Source: an uncultured Collinsella sp. (GTDB taxonomy: Bacteria; Actinomycetota; Coriobacteriia; Coriobacteriales; Coriobacteriaceae). From it: 56,246 bases of DNA. How positions within the stretch are numbered: position 1 is the stretch's first letter; each line of letters opens with the position of its first letter. Both the position numbers and the translations under genes were made by a program. Below the pieces are notes generated by a model. It searched no databases and had not been told where the DNA came from. It saw nothing but the letters and a program-made list of their open reading frames with translations. This document shows positions 24,196 to 32,543 of the stretch, one piece after another. The stretch is taken from positions 1 through 56,246 of the forward strand of contig CABUQW010000009.1 in the NCBI GenBank assembly GCA_902493895.1. The letters are read 5' to 3'.

Positions 24196-25758
24196 CTAGC
24201 GCTTGCGGCGCTTGGTTGCGGCGATGCCGGCAGCGGCAACGGTTGCGCCGGCGATGCCAAGGGCCGCTGCCGCCGTCGCGGCGTTGTCGCCCGTGGCGGC
24301 CAGAGTGCCCACGGACTTCTGGGCAGCGGTGGCCTTCGCGGCCGGCTTGGAGGCAGCAGTCGTGGAACTCGCCTGAGTCAGCGTCACGGACGGCGTGCCA
24401 GTCTCACTTCCGCCGCCTGGCTGCGGCGTGGGAGCCGGGGTAGGCTCAGGCTGCGGCGTGGGCTCAGGCTCGACCGCATCTCCGGAGCTGATTACCACGC
24501 TGCGGGCAACCTCGTCGGAGGTCCTAACATCCCGGATAGTGGACGACCCGGCAGCACCGATGACGAGTCCGTTTCCCGTAGTTTCTCGCACAGTGCCGCC
24601 GGCGGGAGTCGTAACTACCGATCCGCCATCAATTGAGAGACAAGGGGCTGCATCACCTTGATTGACAGCGTAGATTGCCGCTGCATTACCCGACACCTCA
24701 ACATTTGAATTAATGATGTCAATTCGAGGGATGGCGGACTGGGAGCCGGACTGGGAATATATTCCGTAGCCATGTTTACGACTGTGACCAGTTCCGTCAC
24801 CGCATCGAACTGTAAGGCTCGAATTCTCGACGAGCACCCGCGACACGCCGTCCTGCGCGCGCATCCAAACACCATCCAAAACCTCGACACTATCACTCGC
24901 CACGAGCGTAGCATCCGCCCCGTTGGTAATACTCAAATATGTATCCTTACCCCCGGACGAATACAGGGCGACCGACAACATGTTTGCATTACGCGCCGCC
25001 GCATCTAATTTTGCGTTATCCACCGCGATGCGGCCTCCATGCTCGGAGGAGATGTTTTCGGCATAGACTGCAACGGCATTGAGCCCCCCATTCGCCTCCG
25101 CCTCGACGTGGACGTCGGCGCCCTCGTTAATGGTTATGTTGCCTGCCCGCGTATGAATGCCGATGGTATGAGGCACTTTGTTCGTTGCCGTCACGTTAAC
25201 GTTGGCACCGCGGATGTCCACGTCGCCGCCGGCCTTACCGTCCCCCGAAACCGCTATCGTATCGGTCCCGGCCGTCGCGTTGAGAGTCACGTCGCCCGAG
25301 ATGGCAAGGCTACCGCACTCGACCTTAACAGCGCTCCTGCTCTTCTGTGGTTCGGCCGTCGCGTTGAGGGTTCCCTCCCCCGTGATGGCAAGGTTGCCGT
25401 CCTTGACCTCGATAGCGCTCTGCAAGGAATCGGCCGTTACGGTGTTGGTGCCCGTCACGCCGATATTGAGGTTGCCCTGAGCGCTGATACCGGCGCCGTT
25501 GTAGCCATTGAGCTTCATGTCGTCGGCGCCGTCCCAGGACCACGTTCCGGCCTCGTCGCCGGCGCCCTTGTTGTACTGCGTGCCGCCGACGTTGACCCAT
25601 TTGGCGGCGAGCGCCACGCTGGGTAGCAGCAGCTGACCGACCATGAGCGCGCAAGCCCCCGCGCAGGCGAGCTTGGCGCCCACGCGTCGCCACGTTCCGT
25701 GGGAGAGCGCGCACGCGCGGCCGTGGTCGATTGGGTTGTCATGGATTTGCTTTCGCAT
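24196..25758 (-). CDS. Sortase-anchored surface protein with beta-structure repeats and LAATG signal
   Basis: 520 residues. N-terminal signal peptide (hydrophobic LACAGACALMVGQLLLPSVA, cleavage likely near residue 52). Residues ~55-430 are Gly/Asn/Thr-rich repeated strands such as GNLNIGVTGTNTVTA, GNLAITGEGTLNATA and GSLAISGDVTLNATA, as in secreted carbohydrate-binding-like or beta-helical proteins of gut anaerobes. A Pro-rich spacer EPTPQPEPTPAPTPQPGGG follows, then LAATGD at ~486, a hydrophobic helix and KRRKR, a cell-wall sorting signal of the LPxTG type. AAGGAGG precedes ATG 25758. Divergent from the LuxR gene, which is a candidate regulator. Ligand unknown. Confidence 0.85.
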   Translation of the reverse strand: MRKQIHDNPIDHGRACALSHGTWRRVGAKLACAGACALMVGQLLLPSVALAAKWVNVGGTQYNKGAGDEAGTWSWDGADDMKLNGYNGAGISAQGNLNIGVTGTNTVTADSLQSAIEVKDGNLAITGEGTLNATAEPQKSRSAVKVECGSLAISGDVTLNATAGTDTIAVSGDGKAGGDVDIRGANVNVTATNKVPHTIGIHTRAGNITINEGADVHVEAEANGGLNAVAVYAENISSEHGGRIAVDNAKLDAAARNANMLSVALYSSGGKDTYLSITNGADATLVASDSVEVLDGVWMRAQDGVSRVLVENSSLTVRCGDGTGHSRKHGYGIYSQSGSQSAIPRIDIINSNVEVSGNAAAIYAVNQGDAAPCLSIDGGSVVTTPAGGTVRETTGNGLVIGAAGSSTIRDVRTSDEVARSVVISSGDAVEPEPTPQPEPTPAPTPQPGGGSETGTPSVTLTQASSTTAASKPAAKATAAQKSVGTLAATGDNAATAAAALGIAGATVAAAGIAATKRRKR

Positions 25759-25792
25759 ATGAGCCTCCTTGTCGTAAGGGGTGCTTCTGTAA

Positions 25793-25807
25793 CACCATGT
25801 TACGGGA
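25793..25807. promoter_or_regulatory. Operator-like palindrome between the surface protein and LuxR genes
   Basis: GTAACA CCA TGTTAC is a perfect 6-bp dyad with a 3-nt centre, 35 bp upstream of the surface protein start in the 114-bp divergent region. It shares TGTAACA/TGTTAC with the TCTCAATCTGTAACA repeats, perhaps by chance. Confidence 0.4.
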
Positions 25808-25872
25808 AGATATCCGGATCCCGGGGCACAAATTCTCATGTGGCGCACCTGCCAGCGCAAAAGGCAACGAGC

Positions 25873-26751
25873 ATGCGATTGCCAAGCGCGCCCCCCGAAA
25901 GGCCTGCCATCAATCCCTTTGTTGAGCCCTCTCATGCCCTCGCCAAACAGGCATGCTGGAGCATCGCGCTCGTCATGATTCTTGCCTGCTTGTTCTCGAC
26001 CCTCGACAACGTGGTCACACTCTCCAACGCCCACGGCACCATTGCCGTGCAAGCCTGGCCGCGCCTCTTTTTGGCGGCAAGCGGCCTTGCCGCCGGTTTT
26101 ATCTTTGATCTTGCCGAGCGCCGCTACATGGGACTTGTCATGCTCGGCATCGCCGTGCTCTCGACCATTTCCATCCTGGCCGTGGAGGCCGGCGCCGATC
26201 CCAACCTGGGCCTTGTCGTCTTTTACCTGAGCTCGGGCTTTTTCGTCACGTTCTTTACCGCCACCTTTACACAGCTGGCACCGCGCATGCATGCGCCCGC
26301 CCTTTGGGCTGGCATGGGCCGCGCCGCCAACAATGTATGCGCTTTCACCACATCGGGCATCTCGCTTGCCCTCGTGACCTCGGGCAACGTTGCTCTCATC
26401 ATGATCGGCGCGCTCGTTTTGCTCGTCGCCGCCTGCGCAGCATTCGTGGCAGCCGGCTTGTTCCGCCTGCCCCAAACCGAGCAGGAGCGCGAACATCAAC
26501 AGCTTGCCGAGGAGGCACTGGCAGCACCGAGTATCGAGGAGCAGCGTCAGGCCTTCATCACCGATCACGCTCTCACCCCGCGCGAAGTCGACGTGCTCGT
26601 GGCCGTAACCCAGGACGAACGCCCGCTCAAGCAGATCGCCGAGGAGCTCGGCATCTCGATGCGCATGGTACAGCGCCACCTGAGCTCTATCTACCAAAAG
26701 ACCGACACGCAGACGCGCGCCGGTCTCACCAAGGTCTTCCCCTCGGCCTAA
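25873..26751 (+). CDS. LuxR-type regulator with six membrane segments (half-length MFS-like)
   Basis: 292 residues. Residues ~25-195 have about six hydrophobic segments (CWSIALVMILACLFSTLDNV; LFLAASGLAAGFIFDL; MGLVMLGIAVLSTISILAVE; LGLVVFYLSSGFFVTFF; VALIMIGALVLLVAACAAFV). The end is a LuxR helix-turn-helix (LTPREVDVLVAVTQDE, then LKQIAEELGISMRMVQRHLS). Coriobacteriia have many regulators with about twelve such segments before this domain; this one has only the second half. ATG 25873 is the best start I see, with a weak AAGGCAACGAGC site; GTG 25840 is possible. It likely senses a membrane or small-molecule signal and may control the divergent surface protein. Confidence 0.8.
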   Translation: MRLPSAPPERPAINPFVEPSHALAKQACWSIALVMILACLFSTLDNVVTLSNAHGTIAVQAWPRLFLAASGLAAGFIFDLAERRYMGLVMLGIAVLSTISILAVEAGADPNLGLVVFYLSSGFFVTFFTATFTQLAPRMHAPALWAGMGRAANNVCAFTTSGISLALVTSGNVALIMIGALVLLVAACAAFVAAGLFRLPQTEQEREHQQLAEEALAAPSIEEQRQAFITDHALTPREVDVLVAVTQDERPLKQIAEELGISMRMVQRHLSSIYQKTDTQTRAGLTKVFPSA

Positions 26752-26755
26752 AACA

Positions 26756-26797
26756 AAAACCACCACAAAGGTGCCTGTCCCCTTTGTGGTGGTTTTT
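26756..26797. terminator. CCACCACAAAGG palindrome, copy 2, acting as a bidirectional terminator
   Basis: AAAACCACCACAAAGG and CCTTTGTGGTGGTTTT are inverted over 16 bp around TGCCTGTCC. T-runs lie on both sides, so it can terminate the LuxR gene (plus) and the kinase-like gene (minus), which converge here. Inverted relative to the copy at 23964-23998. Confidence 0.85.
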
Positions 26798-26803
26798 GGT
26801 CGG

Positions 26804-27427
26804 TTAGCCTTCGAGCTGCGCTACTTTGTAGCGGTAGGCCGCGGCGATAACGTCTTTGCAGCCCTCGCGGCCCAGCTTGGCGCGGTTGACGACGATGTCC
26901 TTGCCGCTCGTCATCTTCCACTTTCCGGCACTGTAGCGCTTATAGAACGCCTCGCGCGCCTTCTGCTGCTGCTTGACCAGCTTGGCGCCCTTCTTTTTGT
27001 TAAGGCCGCGCTTCTTGCGCACGATCTCGACACGGTCCTCAAAGGGTGCGGTCACCAACACGGCAATGTGGTTGGGGTTGTTGCGCAGCAGATAATCGGA
27101 CAGACGGCCTTCGATAATGCAGCTCTCGGTCTCGCCCAGATCCAAAATCACCTGGCTCATCTTTTGGAACAACTTGTCCGAGTACGAACGTGCGTCGTAA
27201 CGGTCGGGCAGAAACGCCATGTTCTCCACGGCCAGGCGCTCGTCGTAGGCAGCCATCTTGTCGAGCGACTCGCCCGCGCGCAGCGACGCACGCACCAGCA
27301 GCTCGTTATCGTACAGCGGAATCCCCAACTCGTCGGCAAGCATGCGACCAATCTCGTGGCCCTCGGCGCCAAAGTCGCGCGCGATGGTAATGACCACAGG
27401 ATTCTTCTTATTCTCCAGATCGCTCAT
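26804..27427 (-). CDS. Cytidylate kinase-like family protein
   Basis: 207 residues of the AAA_26 / cytidylate-kinase-like family. N-terminal phosphate-binding region VVITIARDFGAEGHEIGRML replaces the canonical GxxGxGKS loop, as is usual in this family. Middle ESCIIEGRLSDYLLRN and VTAPFEDRVEIVRKKRG are the expected lid and NMP regions; the C-terminus is Lys-rich. True substrate is unknown for this family. I chose ATG 27427 with AAAGGAA upstream; the longer frame runs through a palindrome. It is separated from the amino-acid permease by that palindrome. Confidence 0.78.
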   Translation of the reverse strand: MSDLENKKNPVVITIARDFGAEGHEIGRMLADELGIPLYDNELLVRASLRAGESLDKMAAYDERLAVENMAFLPDRYDARSYSDKLFQKMSQVILDLGETESCIIEGRLSDYLLRNNPNHIAVLVTAPFEDRVEIVRKKRGLNKKKGAKLVKQQQKAREAFYKRYSAGKWKMTSGKDIVVNRAKLGREGCKDVIAAAYRYKVAQLEG

Positions 27428-27444
27428 CGCGATTCCTTTCTCTA

Positions 27445-27473
27445 TGTGACAAAGGGACAGTCCCTTTGCCACA
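27445..27473. repeat. GGGACAGTCCC palindrome between permease and kinase-like gene
   Basis: TGTGACAAAGGGA (27445-27457) and TCCCTTTGCCACA (27461-27473) form a nearly perfect dyad centred on GGGACAGTCCC. It ends three bases before the permease stop and ends just before the ribosome site of the next gene. It shares the GGGACAG core with other elements but has its own arms. Confidence 0.8.
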
Positions 27474-27475
27474 TT

Positions 27476-28114
27476 CTACGCTGCCACCATTCGCCTCTGA
27501 TATGCGCGGACCAGCAACGAAATACCAAAGTTGAGCACAAAGTACATCGCAAACACCAGGCCATAGAGCATAAGCACCTGCGACAGATCGATCGCGTGGG
27601 CCATCACGACGTTTGCCGTGTACATGAGCTCGGCCACGTTAATGCCCGAAAGATACGAGCTGTCCTTGATGACAGTCGTGCACTGGCTAAACAGCGCCGG
27701 AATGATCGTCTTAAACGTCTGCGGCAGAATGATGTAGCGCATGGTGGCAAAGAAGCCGAAGCCCTGGCTCTGCGCTGCCTCAAACTGGCCTCGTGGAATC
27801 GAGTTGAGGCCGCCGCGCACAATCTCGGCCATAACAGCGCTGGTAAACAGCGTAAAGGCGATGGTCGAAATCACAATGTCCAAACCCTGCACCGTAAAGT
27901 AGATAAACAGGATCCACAGCAGGTTCGGCGTGCAACGGAACAACTCGATATAGGCGCTCACCAAAATACGGAACGGGCGGGGCGCATAGCTCTTAACGAG
28001 CGCCAGCACCGTGCCAAAGATGAGCGAGAAAAAGATCGACAGCGCCGAGATCTCGATCGTCTTAACAAAGCCGCCCCAAATGTAGAGCAGGTTGGTCGCG
28101 TTGAAGATTTCCAT
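27476..28114 (-). CDS. Polar amino-acid ABC transporter permease (second)
   Basis: 212 residues, HisMQ/GlnP family. About five hydrophobic segments and the EAA loop FEAAQSQGFGFFATMRYIILPQ-like region (residues ~108-130) that contacts the ATPase. With the upstream permease it forms the membrane channel for a polar amino acid. Start ATG 28114 lies 3 bp from the stop of the other permease, so they are co-translated. Substrate (Glu, Gln, Asp or cystine) is not decided by sequence. Confidence 0.93.
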   Translation of the reverse strand: MEIFNATNLLYIWGGFVKTIEISALSIFFSLIFGTVLALVKSYAPRPFRILVSAYIELFRCTPNLLWILFIYFTVQGLDIVISTIAFTLFTSAVMAEIVRGGLNSIPRGQFEAAQSQGFGFFATMRYIILPQTFKTIIPALFSQCTTVIKDSSYLSGINVAELMYTANVVMAHAIDLSQVLMLYGLVFAMYFVLNFGISLLVRAYQRRMVAA

Positions 28115-28117
28115 GCG

Positions 28118-28864
28118 CTAGGCCTCCTCTACGTTGTCGAGCCCCAGCTCGGCCAGGCTCACGCCGCGCGGACGCTCCTTGGAGCGGCGCTCGAGCCACT
28201 GCACCAGCATGGCGAGCGGAAAGCAGATGATGAAGTACATAAGGCAGCAGACGATGTATCCCTGCAGGTAACCGTACAGGCTTACAAAGTTGTCGGAACG
28301 GTACATAAGGTCACCGCCGGCCACAAGCGCCAGCACCGACGTGTTCTTGACCAGGTTGAGCGCCTGGTTACACAGCGGCGGCAGAATGATCTTAAATGTC
28401 TGGGGCAGCACGATGTACCAGTACGCCTGCGCACGGGTGAAGCCCTGGCTCTGGGCCGCCTCCATCTGACCGCGCGGAACCGCCTCGATACCAGTGCGGA
28501 TGACCTCCGAAATGTAGGCCGCGTGATACAGGCCCACACCCAAGAAGCCCAGTACGAACGGCGCAATGCGCACCGGCTGGTCGGCACCGGTTATGGCCTG
28601 CAAAAACTGCGGACCGGCCATGTACATAAAGAGCACCTGCACGGGCAACGGGGTGTTCTGGTAAAACTCCACGTACACGCGGCTTATGGCGCGCAACACG
28701 CGCGAACGAGTGGTAGAGAACACGCCCAGCAGCGTACCCAGCACTAGCGACAGAAGCAGACCGGCAACGACCACCTGCAGCGTCACGCCAAAGCCCTCCC
28801 AGAAGGGCCCCATGTTTTGAAATGTCGTCGACCAACGGTCGGCGTCAAATAATCCTTCGAGCAT
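28118..28864 (-). CDS. Polar amino-acid ABC transporter permease (first)
   Basis: 248 residues, HisMQ/GlnP family. Segments such as FGVTLQVVVAGLLLSLVLGT near the N-terminus and the EAA loop QMEAAQSQGFTRAQAYWYIV. The C-terminus runs on as a charged tail RSKERPRGVSLAELGLD. ATG 28864 has GGAAGGAA upstream; the longer frame back to 28897 has no site. It follows the binding protein by about 25 bp. Confidence 0.93.
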   Translation of the reverse strand: MLEGLFDADRWSTTFQNMGPFWEGFGVTLQVVVAGLLLSLVLGTLLGVFSTTRSRVLRAISRVYVEFYQNTPLPVQVLFMYMAGPQFLQAITGADQPVRIAPFVLGFLGVGLYHAAYISEVIRTGIEAVPRGQMEAAQSQGFTRAQAYWYIVLPQTFKIILPPLCNQALNLVKNTSVLALVAGGDLMYRSDNFVSLYGYLQGYIVCCLMYFIICFPLAMLVQWLERRSKERPRGVSLAELGLDNVEEA

Positions 28865-28889
28865 TTGATTCCTTCCTTGGACGATGCGC

Positions 28890-29765
28890 CTATACAAGAC
28901 CCCAGGTCTTGACCTCTTGATCGAGCCAGCCGTCGGCCAGGCGATCGCAAATCACCTGATCGACCACGGCCGAAAGGTCGCAGCCCTTCTTGGTCGCCAC
29001 GCCGTAGCCCTGCTCGCCAAACTTGACCTCGGGCTGCAACAGCTCAACGGTCTCATTCATGTAACCGGCCAGCGTGGAGCGGTCCATGGCAAAGACGTCG
29101 ATATTGCCGGCGTCGAGCGAACTCTTGATGATGGGGTAGCCGCTAAAGGCCCTAAACTCGGGCTTACAGCTAATGCCGTTGTCCTTGATCATCTGCTCGA
29201 TCAGGCCCTGCGTGTTAGAGCCCTGACTCACGCCGATAACCTTGCCGTCCAGGTCCTCAATCGAGGTAAAGCCCGAACGCTTCTTGACCATGAGTCCCAC
29301 GTAGTCGGTGCGGTACGGCGTCGAGAAATCCCAGCTCTTCTTGCGCTCGTCGGTGATGGTGTAGGTCGCCGCGACCACATCGAGCTGGCCGTTATCGATC
29401 AGCGGGCCGCGCGTCTTGGGCGTTACGTCGGTAAACTCGACAAGCTCCTGGGCACGGGCCTCCTTGTAGCTCACGCCAAAGACGGCGGCCGCGATCTGGT
29501 AGCACAAATCGACTTCCATGCCCTCAAAGCGACCCTTGGCGGTGTCGTAATAGCCGTAGCCGGGAACGTCCTTCTTAACGCCGGCATTCAGATGGCCACG
29601 CGACTTGATGGCCGCAAGCTTAGACCCCTTGTCGGAGCCCTCGCCGCTGGTGGAGTTGCCGCAACCGGCAAGCGCGGTCCCCGTCAGCGCAAGCATGCCG
29701 GCGCCCGCCAGCTGCAAAAAGTGACGGCGCGACACGGCCGCCCTCGTCATATCCGTCATGTCCAT
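28890..29765 (-). CDS. Amino-acid ABC transporter substrate-binding lipoprotein
   Basis: 291 residues, SBP family 3 (glutamate/glutamine/cystine binding type). The signal region has SRRHFLQLAG, a twin-arginine-like motif, and the lipobox ALAGC with the lipid cysteine at ~35, so it is anchored outside the membrane. Core motifs: LDGKVIGVSQGSNTQGLIEQ and AATYTITDERKKSWDFSTPY. Several in-frame starts exist (GTG 29768, ATG 29765, 29759, 29750), none with a strong ribosome site; coupling to the ATPase gene, which stops at 29774, probably drives translation. Confidence 0.92.
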   Translation of the reverse strand: MDMTDMTRAAVSRRHFLQLAGAGMLALTGTALAGCGNSTSGEGSDKGSKLAAIKSRGHLNAGVKKDVPGYGYYDTAKGRFEGMEVDLCYQIAAAVFGVSYKEARAQELVEFTDVTPKTRGPLIDNGQLDVVAATYTITDERKKSWDFSTPYRTDYVGLMVKKRSGFTSIEDLDGKVIGVSQGSNTQGLIEQMIKDNGISCKPEFRAFSGYPIIKSSLDAGNIDVFAMDRSTLAGYMNETVELLQPEVKFGEQGYGVATKKGCDLSAVVDQVICDRLADGWLDQEVKTWGLV

Positions 29766-29773
29766 CACCGCGC

Positions 29774-30505
29774 CTAGTGCAAAATCTTGGACAGGAACTC
29801 GCGGCAGCGCGGGTTCTCGGGGTTATCGAAGAAGTGCTCGGGCGTGCCCTCCTCCAGGATGCGGCCGTCCTCCATAAAGATGACGCGGTCGGCCACCTGG
29901 CGCGCAAAGCCCATCTCGTGCGTCACGCAGATCATGGTGATGTCCTCCTGCGCGAGCTCAATCATAACGTCCAAGACTTCCTGGACCATCTCGGGGTCGA
30001 GCGCCGAGGTCGGCTCGTCAAACAGGATGATGGGCTGCTTGGTGCACAGGGCACGGGCGATGGCGATGCGCTGCTGCTGACCGCCCGAGAGATTCTGCGG
30101 ATACTCGCCGGCCTTATGCGCCATGCCAACACGCTTGAGCGCGGCAACAGCGATCTCGGTCGCCTCCTCCTTGCTCTTCTTTTGAAGCTTGATGGGCGCG
30201 AGCGTCAGGTTGCCGAGCACCGTCATGTTGGGATACAGGTTGAACTGCTGAAACACCATGGAACTATACTTGCGAGCCATCTCCAGGTGATTCTTTTTGG
30301 TGAGCGGCGTACCGTCGATGACGACCTCGCCCGACGTGGGCTCCTCCAGATAATCGACGCAACGGATGAGCGTCGACTTACCCGAACCGGAAGGCCCGAT
30401 CATTACGAGCTTCTCGCCGCGCTTGACGGTGAGATTGATATCTTTGAGCACATGCAGGTCGCCAAAGTACTTGTTGAGATGCTTGATCTCGATCATGTCT
30501 GCCAT
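29774..30505 (-). CDS. Polar amino-acid ABC transporter ATP-binding protein (GlnQ-like)
   Basis: 243 residues. Walker A MIGPSGSGKSTLIRC, Q-loop VFQQFNLYPNMT, signature NLSGGQQQRIAIARAL, Walker B IILFDEPTSALDPE, H-loop CVTHEMGFARQVAD: a complete PAAT-type ATPase. It is the first gene of the four-gene operon ATPase - binding protein - permease - permease. A TACAAT box lies about 35 bp upstream. Confidence 0.96.
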   Translation of the reverse strand: MADMIEIKHLNKYFGDLHVLKDINLTVKRGEKLVMIGPSGSGKSTLIRCVDYLEEPTSGEVVIDGTPLTKKNHLEMARKYSSMVFQQFNLYPNMTVLGNLTLAPIKLQKKSKEEATEIAVAALKRVGMAHKAGEYPQNLSGGQQQRIAIARALCTKQPIILFDEPTSALDPEMVQEVLDVMIELAQEDITMICVTHEMGFARQVADRVIFMEDGRILEEGTPEHFFDNPENPRCREFLSKILH

Positions 30506-30540
30506 GAATGTCCCTTTCCTGCGCTTACACGAATTGCACT

Positions 30541-30546
30541 ATTGTA
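30541..30546 (-). promoter_or_regulatory. Putative -10 box of the amino-acid transporter operon (TACAAT)
   Basis: CCGTACAATAG on the minus strand, about 35 bp before the ATPase start. No clear -35 box. Confidence 0.35.
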
Positions 30547-30611
30547 CGGAAAGAACCACGTTTCCGCAGCCCACACTACATTCCCGTAAAGAACCCGCAA
30601 CCTTCCACCCA

Positions 30612-30678
30612 CTCATTGGGGACAGACTTAAATGAGTACCTGCTCATTGGGCACTCATTTAAGCCCGTCCCCAATGAG
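30612..30678. repeat. CTCATTGGGGACAG palindrome
   Basis: Left arm 30612-30637 (CTCATTGGGGACAGACTTAA...) and right arm 30653-30678 are inverted over 26 nt with 24 matches; the loop contains CTCATTGGG again. One of the GGGGACAG-core elements. It lies between the amino-acid operon and the YqeY gene. Confidence 0.85.
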
Positions 30679-30690
30679 CGCCCAGCCCAG

Positions 30691-30724
30691 CAAAAAGGGG
30701 CGCGACCATGACGGCCACGCCCCC
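30691..30724 (-). terminator. Terminator of the YqeY-like gene
   Basis: On the minus strand GGGGCGTGGCC and GGTCGCGCCCC pair over 11 bp around GTCAT, followed by TTTTTGC. Confidence 0.85.
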
Positions 30725-30752
30725 TCAACATCAACTATGTACCACTCGGCCC

Positions 30753-31196
30753 TTACGCAAGCTTTGCACCGACGATCTTTGCCGCAGCAGGCTTATCGAA
30801 GTTGCCGCCGGTGGCCTTGCCGAGTGCACCCATGACCTGGCCCATCTGCTTCTTGGACGTGGCGCCCAGCTCGGCGATGACCTGCTCGATCAGGGCCTCG
30901 AGCTCCTCGCCCGAAACCTGCGCGGGCAGCAGGCTTTCCAGAATCTTGACCTGCTCGGTCAGGTTGTCGGTACGCTCCTGGTCGGTGCCGGCCTTGATGG
31001 ACATCTCCAGCGTCTCGCTCGTCTGCTTGATCAGACGCTTGATCATGTTGTTGACGTCTTCCTCGGTCACATCGCGGCGCTCGTTAACCTCGATATTCTT
31101 CACCTCGGCCTTGACCTGGCGAATGATGGACAGGCGAACCTTGTCCTTGGCCTTCATGGCCGCGATCATTTCCTTCTGCAGCTCTTCGTTGGTCAT
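30753..31196 (-). CDS. GatB/YqeY domain protein
   Basis: 147 residues of the YqeY family, related to the tail domain of GatB. Conserved features: KAKDKVRLSIIRQVKAEVKN near the N-terminus, LPAQVSGEELEALI and KQMGQVMGALGKATGG. The family may bind tRNA or act with aminoacyl-tRNA metabolism, but the role is not established. ATG 31196 has GAGAGG 8 nt upstream; a TTG two codons earlier is less likely. Confidence 0.88.
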   Translation of the reverse strand: MTNEELQKEMIAAMKAKDKVRLSIIRQVKAEVKNIEVNERRDVTEEDVNNMIKRLIKQTSETLEMSIKAGTDQERTDNLTEQVKILESLLPAQVSGEELEALIEQVIAELGATSKKQMGQVMGALGKATGGNFDKPAAAKIVGAKLA

Positions 31197-31219
31197 CTGC
31201 AAATCCTCTCTAATAGCGT

Positions 31220-31245
31220 GGGCGGCACTCGCGCGAGCACCGCCC
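31220..31245. repeat. GC-rich hairpin between foldase and YqeY genes
   Basis: GGGCGGCACTCG (31220-31231) and CGAGCACCGCCC (31234-31245) pair with a 2-nt centre and one mismatch. No T-run. It probably stabilises the foldase mRNA end or reduces read-through into the YqeY gene. Confidence 0.65.
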
Positions 31246-31250
31246 CATGA

Positions 31251-32471
31251 TTACTCAGTCGTCGACGAATCGTCGGTCGAGCTCTTGGTGACGCCCTTCA
31301 GACTCACGTTATAGGGTACGTCCTTGGGCATGGGGTTGACGGTAATGTCGGCGTCCTTCTTGTACTGCTCCAGCCACTCGCTGTATGCAGCGCTGGCCGC
31401 CTGCGTCTTCACCACGTTGGAGACGTACTTCTTGATGTCCTTGGGTACCTGCTTGATGTCATCAACCTGATTATCGACATGGAAGTAGTCGGTGCACTTG
31501 ATGATGTGGTAGCCATAGGTCGACTCGACGACTTCGCTCACGTCGCCCTTGTTGAGTCCCTCGAGCGCCGTCTGGTAGCTGTCGACGAAGGTGGTGAGCT
31601 TATCCCAGCCCACATCGCCCTTCTTCTCCTTGGAACCGGTGTCCTCGGAGTACTGCTCAACGGCGTCCTCAAAGCTCAGCTCGCCGGAGTTGATCTTGTC
31701 CAGACACTCCTGCGCCTTGGCCTTGGCGGCAGCCTTGTCCTCGTCGGAAGCGTCGGAATCAACCTTGATCAGGATGTTCGACGAGCGGCGGGCGTCGTTG
31801 TAGCTGGACAGGTTTTCGTTGATGTAATCGACAATCTCGCTGTCCTTGGGCTTGCTCGTGGGCGCGACGGCATCCTTGAGTTTCTGCTGCGCCAGACTCT
31901 CCTTGAGTGAGTCCTTGTAGGTGTCCTCGGTATAGCCGTAGGTCTTGAGGGTCTTCTTAAAGGCCTTGGCGCCGCCCGCGCTCTTGCACGCGTCCTTCCA
32001 AGCCTTCTCGACCTCCTCATCCGACACCGTCACGCCGTTCTCCTTCTGTGCCTGTTGAAGCAGAATCTGCTGCGTGTAGGAGTCGATGAGTTGCTTGCGG
32101 TACTTCTTGGGCGTGAGGTCGTTGTCAACCAGATACTGCGCCCAATCCTTGTCCTTGGTGTAGCCGTAGGACGTGCGCATGCTCATGATCTGCTTGGTCA
32201 CGGTGTCCTCGGTGAGGTTGGTGCCGTTGATAGTAGCAGCAACACCGCCGGTCAGCTTGTAGCCCGAGGTGTCCTCTGCCTGCGACATAAGGCCGGAGCA
32301 CGCCATGGCCGAGACGGAAAGCAGCATCGCCAGCACGCCGATGACCACCAGAACGATCTTGACGGTCTTAGACACGTACGTCTTGCGCTGCTTCTTACGA
32401 GAGCTGGAGGCAGCGCGAGCCTGCTGCTCGGGCGTCGGCGCGGCCTCGGAGTTCTTTTTCTTGTTTGCCAT
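31251..32471 (-). CDS. SurA/PrsA-type peptidyl-prolyl isomerase, membrane anchored
   Basis: 406 residues. A Lys/Arg-rich cytoplasmic N-terminus (~1-36), one membrane segment (IVLVVIGVLAMLLSVSAMA), a SurA-like chaperone part (~75-215), and a parvulin rotamase domain (~220-345: RRSSNILIKVD, FEDAVEQYSEDTGSKEKKGD, GDVSEVVESTYGYHIIKC). The end is Ser/Thr/Asp-rich. Likely an extracellular foldase for secreted proteins. A cysteine (SAMACSG) lies at the end of the membrane segment, but the long N-terminus makes a lipoprotein less likely. Monocistronic or followed by the YqeY gene. Confidence 0.88.
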   Translation of the reverse strand: MANKKKNSEAAPTPEQQARAASSSRKKQRKTYVSKTVKIVLVVIGVLAMLLSVSAMACSGLMSQAEDTSGYKLTGGVAATINGTNLTEDTVTKQIMSMRTSYGYTKDKDWAQYLVDNDLTPKKYRKQLIDSYTQQILLQQAQKENGVTVSDEEVEKAWKDACKSAGGAKAFKKTLKTYGYTEDTYKDSLKESLAQQKLKDAVAPTSKPKDSEIVDYINENLSSYNDARRSSNILIKVDSDASDEDKAAAKAKAQECLDKINSGELSFEDAVEQYSEDTGSKEKKGDVGWDKLTTFVDSYQTALEGLNKGDVSEVVESTYGYHIIKCTDYFHVDNQVDDIKQVPKDIKKYVSNVVKTQAASAAYSEWLEQYKKDADITVNPMPKDVPYNVSLKGVTKSSTDDSSTTE

Positions 32472-32543
32472 AGTTGGCCTTTCGCATCACGAATCGAACA
32501 AACGCCATTGTGTCACAACGCAGCCCCCGCGGCACGCTTGGTA

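Noticed and set aside
25759..26766. N-terminal 330 residues of the 856-codon minus-strand frame upstream of the surface protein
   Set aside because: They are antisense to the LuxR gene; the surface protein has a strong ribosome site and signal peptide at 25758.
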